A DNA stretch of 8,529 bases, taken from the NCBI GenBank assembly GCA_002692605.1, contig NZLE01000090.1, forward strand, positions 11,039 to 19,567, written 5' to 3'. This document shows, one piece after another, positions 1-6,177 of this stretch (positions within the stretch are counted from its first letter, which is position 1; the number at the start of each line of letters is the position of its first letter). The notes beneath the pieces were generated by a model that was given only the letters and a program-made list of their open reading frames with translations, ran no database searches and had not been told where the DNA came from. This stretch comes from Opitutia bacterium. GTDB lineage: Bacteria > Verrucomicrobiota > Verrucomicrobiia > Opitutales > Seribacteraceae. Both the position numbers and the translations under genes were made by a program.

Positions 1-618
1 ACGATGCCCGTTCAAATCGATCCCTGACTGCTTGGCCACTTCGGGCAAGCGCAGCGCATAGGTTGGCGTACAGAATAGAAATTCAGCTCCATGCTCCAGA
101 ATCGAACGGATTCGCTGCTCGCTCCCCTGCCCACCTCCGGGTATACAGAGACAACCTCTCCGCTGAGCCGCTTCATAAGCGGTCCAAAATCCCAAGAACG
201 GACCAAAGGAAAACGCGAAGTAGCAACGACTGCCTCGGTCCACTCCAGCCGCCTGCAAGACACAATCCCAATTTCCCAACATCCAGTTCCAATCCTCCGA
301 AGTATCCAGCCAAGCCATGGGCTTGCCCAAGGTACCGCTGGTCTGGTGGAATTTGAGGTAGTCGTCCTCCGGAAAGCTGAGATTGGTCCCATAAGGCGGA
401 TTCTCCAAACGGTCTCTGGCCAGTTCCTCCTTTGAAGTGAAGGGACAGGAGGAAAGAAAATCTTCGAAATCCCGCCACTCCGGAAATCGGGCGAGTTCGG
501 GAGCCCGGTTCCTTTGAAAGGGATTGGATTCCATGACCCTTGCCAAAAGAGAATGAAATTTTCTCCAACGATCCTCCGACCATCTCCTGGTCAATTCCGC
601 ATCTGCGGAGCGATTCAT
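1..618 (-). CDS. Phenylacetate-CoA ligase-like adenylating enzyme (PaaK family), N-terminal part, runs off left edge
   Basis: I translated this gene directly: 206 codons are open from an ATG at 618 to base 1 with no stop, so it is partial, roughly half of the usual ~430 residues. The best landmark is the AMP/ATP-binding loop HQTSGTLGKP at residues 91-100, matching the TSGTTGKP signature of adenylate-forming enzymes. Further on, residues 183-193 (CTPTYALRLPE) and the IPGGGQ stretch near 159-164 match the PaaK branch rather than ordinary acyl-CoA synthetases. Family members join CoA to aryl acids through an acyl-adenylate. The C-terminal domain is outside the window. ATG 618 is chosen because it is the only usual start codon after the in-frame stop at 637-639, which is also the stop of the upstream gene; a weak AAGG lies just before it. 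It follows the membrane protein by 18 bases. The substrate is unknown; an aromatic acid such as 4-hydroxybenzoate is an inference from the neighbouring UbiC-like gene. Confidence 0.88.
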   Translation of the reverse strand, partial: MNRSADAELTRRWSEDRWRKFHSLLARVMESNPFQRNRAPELARFPEWRDFEDFLSSCPFTSKEELARDRLENPPYGTNLSFPEDDYLKFHQTSGTLGKPMAWLDTSEDWNWMLGNWDCVLQAAGVDRGSRCYFAFSFGPFLGFWTAYEAAQRRGCLCIPGGGQGSEQRIRSILEHGAEFLFCTPTYALRLPEVAKQSGIDLNGHR

Positions 619-636
619 GAGCCTTGTCGTTAAGGC

Positions 637-1152
637 CTAGCTCCGGGAAGCCTCGGCTGCGGGTGGAGCCTTCGGAGGTTTGGGAGCGTGTTTGGTGATC
701 AGGTATCCGCCCAATGCGGCCATTGCAATCCCCAAGACGAACGGCCATTTCACGAAAGCCCAATTGCCCTCCTTGGTGGTGCTGACCACCGCGTTGACCA
801 TCGGGGCTCCCGCAAAGATAATCGACATGATGACCGGTACGTATGCGGGTGAGGGCATCTTCCCGAAGGCCAACAGAACACCCAAGGCTCCGATCGCTCC
901 GAGAGTCCCTGCGATCAGCGACCATTGCCAACCCTGAGTTGGATAGGTCCAAAAGGCGACGTTTCCGCCCTTGATCTTCAAAATGATCAAGGGGGCGATC
1001 ACCGCGGTGAGGAAATAGGCGAGGCCCACCCAGAGAAAGGCCATGATGCGACCGTTTTCCTTGTCTCCCATGTTGACGGAACCCGTGTGCATGCAAACCC
1101 CATAGGTTCCCCAGCAGACCACGGTCAATAAGGCATAGTATAGATATTGCAT
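637..1152 (-). CDS. Small five-helix membrane protein, resembles half of a DMT/EamA transporter
   Basis: The 171-residue product has five predicted hydrophobic helices by eye, at about residues 4-26, 37-60, 75-95, 103-122 and 134-152. The tail after residue 155 is short and rich in Pro and Ala and is probably not in the membrane. The opening CWGTYGV and the block running from GALGVLLAFGKM through PVIMSIIFAGAP recall one repeat of drug/metabolite transporters (EamA type), which normally carry two such repeats over ~300 residues. A single-repeat protein would have to work as a dimer, as known for small multidrug-resistance relatives. The start ATG 1152 has no clear ribosome binding site. An 86-base gap separates it from the thioesterase gene upstream and the ligase starts 18 bases downstream. 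It might export a product of the cluster, but no residue shows the substrate. It could also be a non-transporting membrane protein. Confidence 0.8.
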   Translation of the reverse strand: MQYLYYALLTVVCWGTYGVCMHTGSVNMGDKENGRIMAFLWVGLAYFLTAVIAPLIILKIKGGNVAFWTYPTQGWQWSLIAGTLGAIGALGVLLAFGKMPSPAYVPVIMSIIFAGAPMVNAVVSTTKEGNWAFVKWPFVLGIAMAALGGYLITKHAPKPPKAPPAAEASRS

Positions 1153-1238
1153 AGCAGAAACTTTCTATTCCCACCCATCCTCAACCAAAGCCGACCCGAA
1201 GTCGACGCCGAAAAATACAAGATACTCAATAAATTTGT
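1153..1238. other. Largest intergenic gap (86 bases)
   Basis: This gap lies between the stop of the thioesterase gene and the start of the membrane protein gene. It is AT-rich next to the thioesterase stop and holds an imperfect GC-rich inverted repeat around 1190-1210 (a 4-pair stem, CGAC/GTCG) with no run of T after it. I could not find a convincing pair of promoter boxes, a terminator or a riboswitch. It is the only place within the window where a separate transcript for the last two genes could plausibly begin. Confidence 0.4.
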
Positions 1239-1661
1239 TTACTGAATTTTCGATCGGACCACTTCGGGAATCATGATCGGAGTCATGGTTTCCTTGATCG
1301 GGTCGAAGCGTACGCACGCCGCCACCACTTCACCCACCGCCGCCTTGACCCGTTCCCCATTCTCCTCTTTCCAAAATTGAAAGGCGTAGGAAATCGAGCG
1401 GTCGCGGATCTCGGTAATGATCAATTTCACTTCCACTTCTTCTTCAAAACGCAGGGGCCGCTTAAATCGGCAGGTGGTCTTGACCCGGGGCCATCCGAAG
1501 CGGCCATTCTCATCTTCCATATCCACGGAAAGTCCAAGGCTGCGCAGAAAGTCATGTTCGCAAATTTCCATCCATCGGTAAAAGTTGGTGAAATGCATAA
1601 TACCGGCAAGGTCAGTCTCGCTGAATTCGACGCGTCGGGTAATGGAAAATTCGGTAGCCAT
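1239..1661 (-). CDS. YbgC-like hotdog-fold acyl-CoA thioesterase (4HBT family)
   Basis: The 140-residue product is the normal length for a single hotdog domain. Residues 11-32 hold the family signature: an Asp at 17 in ETDLAGIMHF, then Gly20, His23, Tyr28 and Glu32. This corresponds to the D-x-x-G-x-x-x-H segment of YbgC and 4-hydroxybenzoyl-CoA thioesterases, in which the Asp is catalytic. Such enzymes hydrolyse acyl-CoA or acyl-carrier-protein thioesters in the cytoplasm. The family name does not prove that the substrate is 4-hydroxybenzoyl-CoA; many members act on fatty acyl thioesters. Similar stand-alone thioesterases occur in aryl-polyene clusters. The gene begins 17 bases after the glycosyltransferase stop at ATG 1661, with only a weak AGG upstream, and is probably cotranscribed with it. 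Family assignment is firm; substrate is open. Confidence 0.9.
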   Translation of the reverse strand: MATEFSITRRVEFSETDLAGIMHFTNFYRWMEICEHDFLRSLGLSVDMEDENGRFGWPRVKTTCRFKRPLRFEEEVEVKLIITEIRDRSISYAFQFWKEENGERVKAAVGEVVAACVRFDPIKETMTPIMIPEVVRSKIQ

Positions 1662-1678
1662 AAGTATTGCCTATTGAG

Positions 1679-2971
1679 TTAACTGGAATGAATGGGTTCC
1701 AAAATATGGTCAACCAAGGAGAGGGCAAGTTTCTCGTTGGCATACCCTTCCGCCACTGCCTCGTGACCGGTCATGCCCATAGCCTTGGCGGCGCTTGGAT
1801 CTTGCAGGATGGAATCAAGGGATTGAGTCAGTCCCATGGAATCATTGGGGTCGTATAACTTTCCGCCTTTGGCATTCTCAACGATTTCCGGAAAAGCCCC
1901 GCTTTCCGGCAAAACCACGGGGACCCCGGCTGCAAGGGCTTCGATAACGTACAAACCAAAGGCTTCCGGGTAGCGGACGGGCACGCTAAAGACACTGAGA
2001 TTCCTCAGAAATTCGAGCTTTTGGTCTCGGTCCAGGTTCGGGGCGATCGAGACCTGATCAATCAAGCCGGCTTGGGTAAGTTTTCTTCTTTGCTCATCCA
2101 CGAAAGGTTCGTCTTCCTCGGTCATCCCTCCGGCGATTGCCAGTCGCAAGTTCTCGTGCTTGCCGGACTGCTTGAGTTCAACGTAAGCGTCCACCAATAG
2201 ATCCAAGCCCTTGAGCGGGCACAGGCGAGCCAAGTATCCAAGAGTGGGAATTTCGGGCGCATCCCTTCGCGGAGAGAAACCATTCAAGGTGATTCCGTTG
2301 GGGTGATGTCGAACGGAGTCTTCCGTGATCTTGAGTCGCTCCGCCATCAATTTTCCGAAGTAGCGACTGGGGGCAATGCAACCATCCAAACGGGCAACGT
2401 CTTGGGCAAGAAGGTTCCAAGCTTCGTTCCGGTATTCCGGGAGCAAGGAATCGAGGAAGGAATCCTCTCCCTGAAGAAACCCCAGAACCGGCACCTTGAG
2501 TTCTCGTCTGAGTGCTTTTCCAATGCCTGCAAGCATGATTGTGGAAAGAAGTATGACGTCGGGCGTCCCTTGTTTCTTAAACCAATCAACGACTTTGTTC
2601 ACCTCCTTGACCAAAGGACCATCCTCCCCCCGAAAGGTGGATAGAGTGATTTCACCAAGATCCTTGCTCGAAGTCATCCCGCTGCGAGCGGCGGCTTTTT
2701 TAAGCAGCCATTTGCTGTCGAAGGCTTTGTCCACCCAAGCGGGCGTCTTACGAAAGAGCGAAAACTTGTGCTGCAGGTAGACGTTGATCCCGCCAAAGAA
2801 AATCCGCTGTTCTCCTCCAGCGGGTTCCTCGTCAAGAAAATGGGGAAGATAGGTGGGAAGCATGGTGACTTCATGCCCATTGGCCATTAGTTGGTGGGCA
2901 AGCGAATTGTCCCGCATGCAGACTCCGCAATAGTAGTTGCCCGTTCCGGGCGTAAGGAAAGCAAGCTTCAC
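1679..2971 (-). CDS. GT4-type glycosyltransferase (GT-B fold)
   Basis: The 430-residue product has the full length of a retaining GT4 glycosyltransferase. The N-terminal domain starts with a glycine-rich strand-loop (LTPGTGNYYCGVCMRDN, residues 5-21), the usual position for the acceptor-side loop. The C-terminal donor domain begins near YLARLCPLKGLDLLVDAY and contains the EX7E motif, with Glu336 and Glu344 in PEAFGLYVIEALAAGVPVV. That motif binds the sugar nucleotide in this family. There is no signal peptide or membrane helix, so it acts in the cytoplasm. The start is GTG: its bases overlap the TGA stop of the upstream halogenase-like gene (GTGA), which suggests translational coupling, and there is no separate ribosome binding site. 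Sugar donor and acceptor cannot be read from the sequence. In this setting it may glycosylate the aromatic or lipid product of the cluster, but a role in envelope glycan synthesis is also possible. Confidence 0.9.
   Translation of the reverse strand: MKLAFLTPGTGNYYCGVCMRDNSLAHQLMANGHEVTMLPTYLPHFLDEEPAGGEQRIFFGGINVYLQHKFSLFRKTPAWVDKAFDSKWLLKKAAARSGMTSSKDLGEITLSTFRGEDGPLVKEVNKVVDWFKKQGTPDVILLSTIMLAGIGKALRRELKVPVLGFLQGEDSFLDSLLPEYRNEAWNLLAQDVARLDGCIAPSRYFGKLMAERLKITEDSVRHHPNGITLNGFSPRRDAPEIPTLGYLARLCPLKGLDLLVDAYVELKQSGKHENLRLAIAGGMTEEDEPFVDEQRRKLTQAGLIDQVSIAPNLDRDQKLEFLRNLSVFSVPVRYPEAFGLYVIEALAAGVPVVLPESGAFPEIVENAKGGKLYDPNDSMGLTQSLDSILQDPSAAKAMGMTGHEAVAEGYANEKLALSLVDHILEPIHSS
2968..2971 (-). promoter_or_regulatory. 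Stop/start overlap GTGA coupling two genes
   Basis: The GTG start of the glycosyltransferase (2971-2969) overlaps the TGA stop of the halogenase-like gene (2970-2968). No Shine-Dalgarno sequence precedes the GTG, so ribosomes finishing the first gene probably restart on the second. This ties the two proteins to a common expression level. Confidence 0.75.
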
Positions 2972-4236
2972 GAAGAAGCGTGGGTCAATCCGTGCTCCAC
3001 CGGTTCAGGGAGTTCCGCCAAATCGGACATGGATTCGAAAAGTTCCTTAAAGTCCTGGTCATCGACGTTCCCAATCAGGCAGTCCGTCAATGCGGCGCGC
3101 AAATGGTCTCCCCTCTTGACCAAATCCCCGAAACTGAAATTCTCATCGTAAAACGCATATACGATCTTTCTCATGGTCTCGATGGATGATTGCATGCGTT
3201 TCCCGTAATTCTCGAAGCAGGAGGCGTTGAGCGGTTGGTTTTTCCGAAGAGCCGAATCGACTTCATCCGCGAGCATGACGCCACTTTTCAAAGCCAAAAA
3301 CACACCCGAAGAAAAGACCGGATCCAAAAAGCCCAACGCGTCTCCCGCCAAAGCCAAGCCGTCTATGGCGCAATAACGGTTGCGGTAGGAATAATCCCCC
3401 GTGACCCGATATTCGCCGGTCTGCTCTCCCTCGGCAAGGTGTTCCTTGATCCATTCGTTATTCTGAACTTCGCGTTGAAAAATTTCCGCATGGTCTTTGG
3501 TCGTTCCGTTGAACAGGTACTGGTGCTCAGCGACAATGCCGACGCTGACCATGTCTCCACTTAAGGGAATGTACCAAAACCATCCTTTGCCGGGTAAGTA
3601 AGCCACGGTGGTCGCGCCCTCATCCAGTCCCGGATCACGCTTGGCGCCTTTGTAATAAGTCCAAAGGGCAATCTTCTTAAGTTCGGGATCTCGGACCATC
3701 CACTTTTCCTTGTGAGCGGCAAAGCAATCCCGACCGGATGCGTCAATGACCAAAGGCGCGCGTAATTCCAATTCCCCCAAATCCTTCGATTCCATCACCA
3801 CGCCTTCCACGCGATTTTCAGATTTGATCAAGGACTTGGCTTGGGTTTCCTCGAGCACCGAGGCTCCGTTTTCGCGGGCTTTGTCGAGGATCATTTTGTC
3901 GAATTCGGAGCGCCAGACCTGCCATGTGGTCGAAGAGGGATGATCAAAGTGCTGAAAGAAATAAAAGGGTTGCGAAAGAAAACCGTCCTGCCGAACGAAT
4001 TGAACGCAGTACTTCCTTGGGTTCGCCGACTCCATCAGACGGTCAACCAAGCCAAGTCTCTCCAAGGGAAAATAACAGAATGGCATCAGGGATTCTCCGA
4101 CGTGATACCTGGGAAACTTTTCCTTTTCCAAAATTAGGACGTCATGGCCCTTTTCCGCCAAGAGAGCGCCCGTCGTTGACCCGGCGGGACCTCCGCCAAC
4201 CACAATAACGTCATATTTGTTTTTGAAGGATATCAT
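2968..4236 (-). CDS. Flavin-dependent halogenase-like FAD oxidoreductase
   Basis: The 422-residue product carries the FAD-binding GGGPAG loop at residues 14-19 followed by Glu37 at the end of the second strand, DASG at 165-168 and the second FAD motif with GD at 298-299. Features of flavin-dependent halogenases are present: WFWYIP at 219-224 fits WxWxIP exactly, FLDPVFSSG at 303-311 fits FxxPxxSxG, and Lys75 lies where phenol and pyrrole halogenases keep their catalytic lysine after the HVGESLMP segment (45-52). Such enzymes use FADH2, oxygen and chloride or bromide to halogenate aromatic rings, taking reduced flavin from a separate reductase; none is seen here. Related proteins with these motifs occur in flexirubin, xanthomonadin and aryl-polyene clusters, where halogenation is not always observed, so a hydroxylase or reductase role is possible. 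The start ATG 4236 lacks a clear ribosome binding site. The gene follows the UbiC-like gene after 52 bases and overlaps the glycosyltransferase by 4. Confidence 0.85.
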   Translation of the reverse strand: MISFKNKYDVIVVGGGPAGSTTGALLAEKGHDVLILEKEKFPRYHVGESLMPFCYFPLERLGLVDRLMESANPRKYCVQFVRQDGFLSQPFYFFQHFDHPSSTTWQVWRSEFDKMILDKARENGASVLEETQAKSLIKSENRVEGVVMESKDLGELELRAPLVIDASGRDCFAAHKEKWMVRDPELKKIALWTYYKGAKRDPGLDEGATTVAYLPGKGWFWYIPLSGDMVSVGIVAEHQYLFNGTTKDHAEIFQREVQNNEWIKEHLAEGEQTGEYRVTGDYSYRNRYCAIDGLALAGDALGFLDPVFSSGVFLALKSGVMLADEVDSALRKNQPLNASCFENYGKRMQSSIETMRKIVYAFYDENFSFGDLVKRGDHLRAALTDCLIGNVDDQDFKELFESMSDLAELPEPVEHGLTHASS

Positions 4237-4288
4237 GACAACAAACTATTCAATTCGTATTTTTGATCTTCTCAAGCGAGAATTTACC

Positions 4289-4834
4289 TCAAAAAGCCGG
4301 GAGAATTTCCACTATTCTGGCTATGATTTCTCCGTTGAATCCAGTGATTTCATTGCTTCTGCCAAAGATTTCATCGGCCTCCACGGAACCAAAAGCTTCC
4401 ACGATCGGTTCGTCCGGAACAACTTTCAGAAAGGCCCGGGGAGCGCTGGAATAGGGTATTCGGTAATCATTGAGAATCCCACCAAGAGGCAAGCGAGCTT
4501 GCACCACAAGTTCCCGCGCCTCTTCCGGAAGGGTTTCGAGAATAATTTCAATGGCGCCGTATTCCGTGGGCTTGGAGCCTTCCAGCGTTTCCAAAACAAC
4601 CTCACGAAAGTAATTTTTGCCATCGTTGGAAGAACGCAATCGACGAACTTTTATGGCCGACTCGTGAAAGCCTTCCAGACGGGAGGTCATATCTCCCTCA
4701 TGAACCAGCAAACTTTGGTAAGGTTCGGGCAGAAGAGAAGGATCCATTTCCTCATAGGACAATTTGGGCAATCCGCGATTCATTCGCATGAAGCTCAGTG
4801 GATATAAAACGTCTTCCTTGGTGGACATAACCAT
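4289..4834 (-). CDS. Chorismate lyase (UbiC)-like protein, probable 4-hydroxybenzoate synthase
   Basis: The 181-residue product lines up by eye with E. coli UbiC (165 residues) along most of its length. LLVHEGDMTSRLE (42-54) matches the LLLEDSMTKRFE segment; YFREVVL (75-81) matches YWLREILL and keeps the active-site arginine as Arg77; PLGGIL (116-121) matches PLGRYL; and the C-terminal block from FGRS (157) to VEILP (175-179) matches the UbiC end, with Glu176 in the place of catalytic Glu155. UbiC removes pyruvate from chorismate to give 4-hydroxybenzoate in the cytoplasm. In ubiquinone producers ubiC sits beside ubiA; no prenyltransferase is visible here. This suggests the aromatic acid feeds another product. 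The gene starts 3 bases after the radical SAM stop at ATG 4834, with an alternative ATG at 4828; neither has a clear ribosome binding site. The match was recalled and aligned from memory, not computed. A DUF98-type lyase-fold protein with another activity remains possible. Confidence 0.78.
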   Translation of the reverse strand: MVMSTKEDVLYPLSFMRMNRGLPKLSYEEMDPSLLPEPYQSLLVHEGDMTSRLEGFHESAIKVRRLRSSNDGKNYFREVVLETLEGSKPTEYGAIEIILETLPEEARELVVQARLPLGGILNDYRIPYSSAPRAFLKVVPDEPIVEAFGSVEADEIFGRSNEITGFNGEIIARIVEILPAF

Positions 4835-4837
4835 GGG

Positions 4838-6175
4838 TCAGACGTAACGAGCGTCCTGGTGTTGAGGAAGAAACAATTGGTGAAGCATCGAGTCGACGCG
4901 CAGCAAGGCTTCGCGGGTAAGGGAAAGTTCTTCCCCCGATTCAACCAAGTCCCCCTCTTCCTTCCATTGCTTGAGGATTTCTCCATAACGGTCCGACAAA
5001 TCAACGCCAAACTTTTCCTTAAAGTAGTTGGGACGGACTCGACCGAGTTTCCACTGCAAGATAAGTTCGCGGAGGAAGCGTTCCTCATCGGTGGTCATAA
5101 GAGCTCGGCGCACGGTTGATTCTCCCTTCTCGATGGCCGTGCAATACTGGTCGATATGAGTCAGGTTCTGGTAGTGAATCCCTCCCAAATGCCCGAAGGA
5201 CGCAACTCCCAGTGAGACCATGTCAGCTCCGGCCCATAAGCGGTCTCGGTAAACGAACTTGGTGGAATCGGGATTTTTGACCGCCGTGCAAGTGCTGGTT
5301 ATGGTATAGCCCGCTTCCTCAAGTCTTTGGTAAGCTTCGGCTACCCATCGGCGCTTGGTCGGCCAATCCGCAACCGGTGCGGTGAGCTTGCCCTGTTCCT
5401 TCATATTTTTGAATATGGTGGTGTTGAACGGAACCTCCATTTGATAAATGGTCACGCAATCGGGAGATAGATCAATGGTCCGTTCAATGCAATCCGTCCA
5501 ATTCTCGTCGGTTTCCTCCAGCATCCCGGCAATCAAATCGACGTTGACGTTTTCAAAGCCGAGTTCCTTGGCAATTCCATAGGAGAGAAAAACTTCTTTT
5601 GATCGATGAGCTCGGCCATTGGTGTCCAGAATGTGGTCACTGAAATTTTCCACGCCCAAACTCAATCGGGTCACGCCGATGCTTTTGATCGCCTCCAGTT
5701 TTTTTCGAGACAAAGTGCCCGGTTCGCATTCGAAGGTCACCTCCTCGGCTTCGTCCCAAGGCATGATTTTCTTCATCCCATCGGTGAGCTCGATCAATTG
5801 CTTGGCGGACAGATAAGAGGGAGTCCCTCCGCCAAAGTATATGAACTTGGGCTTGCGGCCGGCTATGTATGGAGAGTCCGCATAGGATTGAAATTCCCTG
5901 AGGGTGGCGGAAAGGTATCGCCCGACTTCTTTGGAGTTCTTATCGGTGTATACGCGAAAATAGCAAAAGTGACAACGCTTCCGACAAAACGGAACATGGT
6001 AATAAAGCCCAAGAGGAGCGTCTCCGGGAGATGGACTTTGCATGACGCTTTGCAGGCAGGGTACGTCCTTCTCGTTCCAAAAGGAAAAAGGAGGATAGTT
6101 CGAAATGAAATAGTTTCCAACCCTGGTCTTATCCTTGGTCTTGTTGTCGGGTTTGATGAAAGCTTCCTTGCTCAT
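4838..6175 (-). CDS. HemN/HemW-like radical SAM enzyme, probably not a heme-pathway oxidase
   Basis: The 445-residue product has the radical SAM cluster motif CRKRCHFC (Cys64, Cys68, Cys71) directly after YYHVPF, as in HemN and HemW. The glycine-rich SAM site FGGGTPS (114-120), the ECEPGTL stretch (149-155) and RLSLGVENF (170-178) complete a HemN-type barrel. It lacks the fourth cysteine of the CxxxCxxCxC form of true HemN (position 73 is Phe). It also shows no HNxxYW heme-binding motif of HemW: the corresponding region reads FVYRDRLWAGAD (307-318). A HemN-like C-terminal domain follows. Relatives include radical SAM methyltransferases and cyclopropanases of natural-product pathways as well as heme-handling ChuW/HutW proteins. 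The start ATG 6175 lies 2 bases after the beta-propeller stop and the UbiC-like gene starts 3 bases after its end, so cotranscription is very likely. Automatic pipelines will call it coproporphyrinogen oxidase; the context argues for another substrate. Confidence 0.88.
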   Translation of the reverse strand: MSKEAFIKPDNKTKDKTRVGNYFISNYPPFSFWNEKDVPCLQSVMQSPSPGDAPLGLYYHVPFCRKRCHFCYFRVYTDKNSKEVGRYLSATLREFQSYADSPYIAGRKPKFIYFGGGTPSYLSAKQLIELTDGMKKIMPWDEAEEVTFECEPGTLSRKKLEAIKSIGVTRLSLGVENFSDHILDTNGRAHRSKEVFLSYGIAKELGFENVNVDLIAGMLEETDENWTDCIERTIDLSPDCVTIYQMEVPFNTTIFKNMKEQGKLTAPVADWPTKRRWVAEAYQRLEEAGYTITSTCTAVKNPDSTKFVYRDRLWAGADMVSLGVASFGHLGGIHYQNLTHIDQYCTAIEKGESTVRRALMTTDEERFLRELILQWKLGRVRPNYFKEKFGVDLSDRYGEILKQWKEEGDLVESGEELSLTREALLRVDSMLHQLFLPQHQDARYV

Positions 6176-6177
6176 GC

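Noticed and set aside
12..392. A 126-residue minus-strand open frame at the left edge
   Set aside because: It is out of frame with the PaaK-like gene, whose motifs are clear in the adjacent frame; it shows no family features.
173..1174. A 333-residue open frame on the minus strand crossing the ligase and membrane protein genes
   Set aside because: It is rich in Arg, Gly and Ser with no family look, and two well-supported genes in another frame of the same strand occupy the same bases.
4269..4282. Short perfect inverted repeat (5-pair stem, 4-base loop) in the 52-base gap before the halogenase-like gene
   Set aside because: The stem is short and AT-rich with no T-run after it on the minus strand, so it is not a credible terminator; chance is enough to explain it.
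4217..4807. A 196-residue plus-strand open frame opposite the UbiC-like gene
   Set aside because: It is the antisense shadow of a gene with conserved catalytic residues and has no recognisable domain or ribosome binding site.
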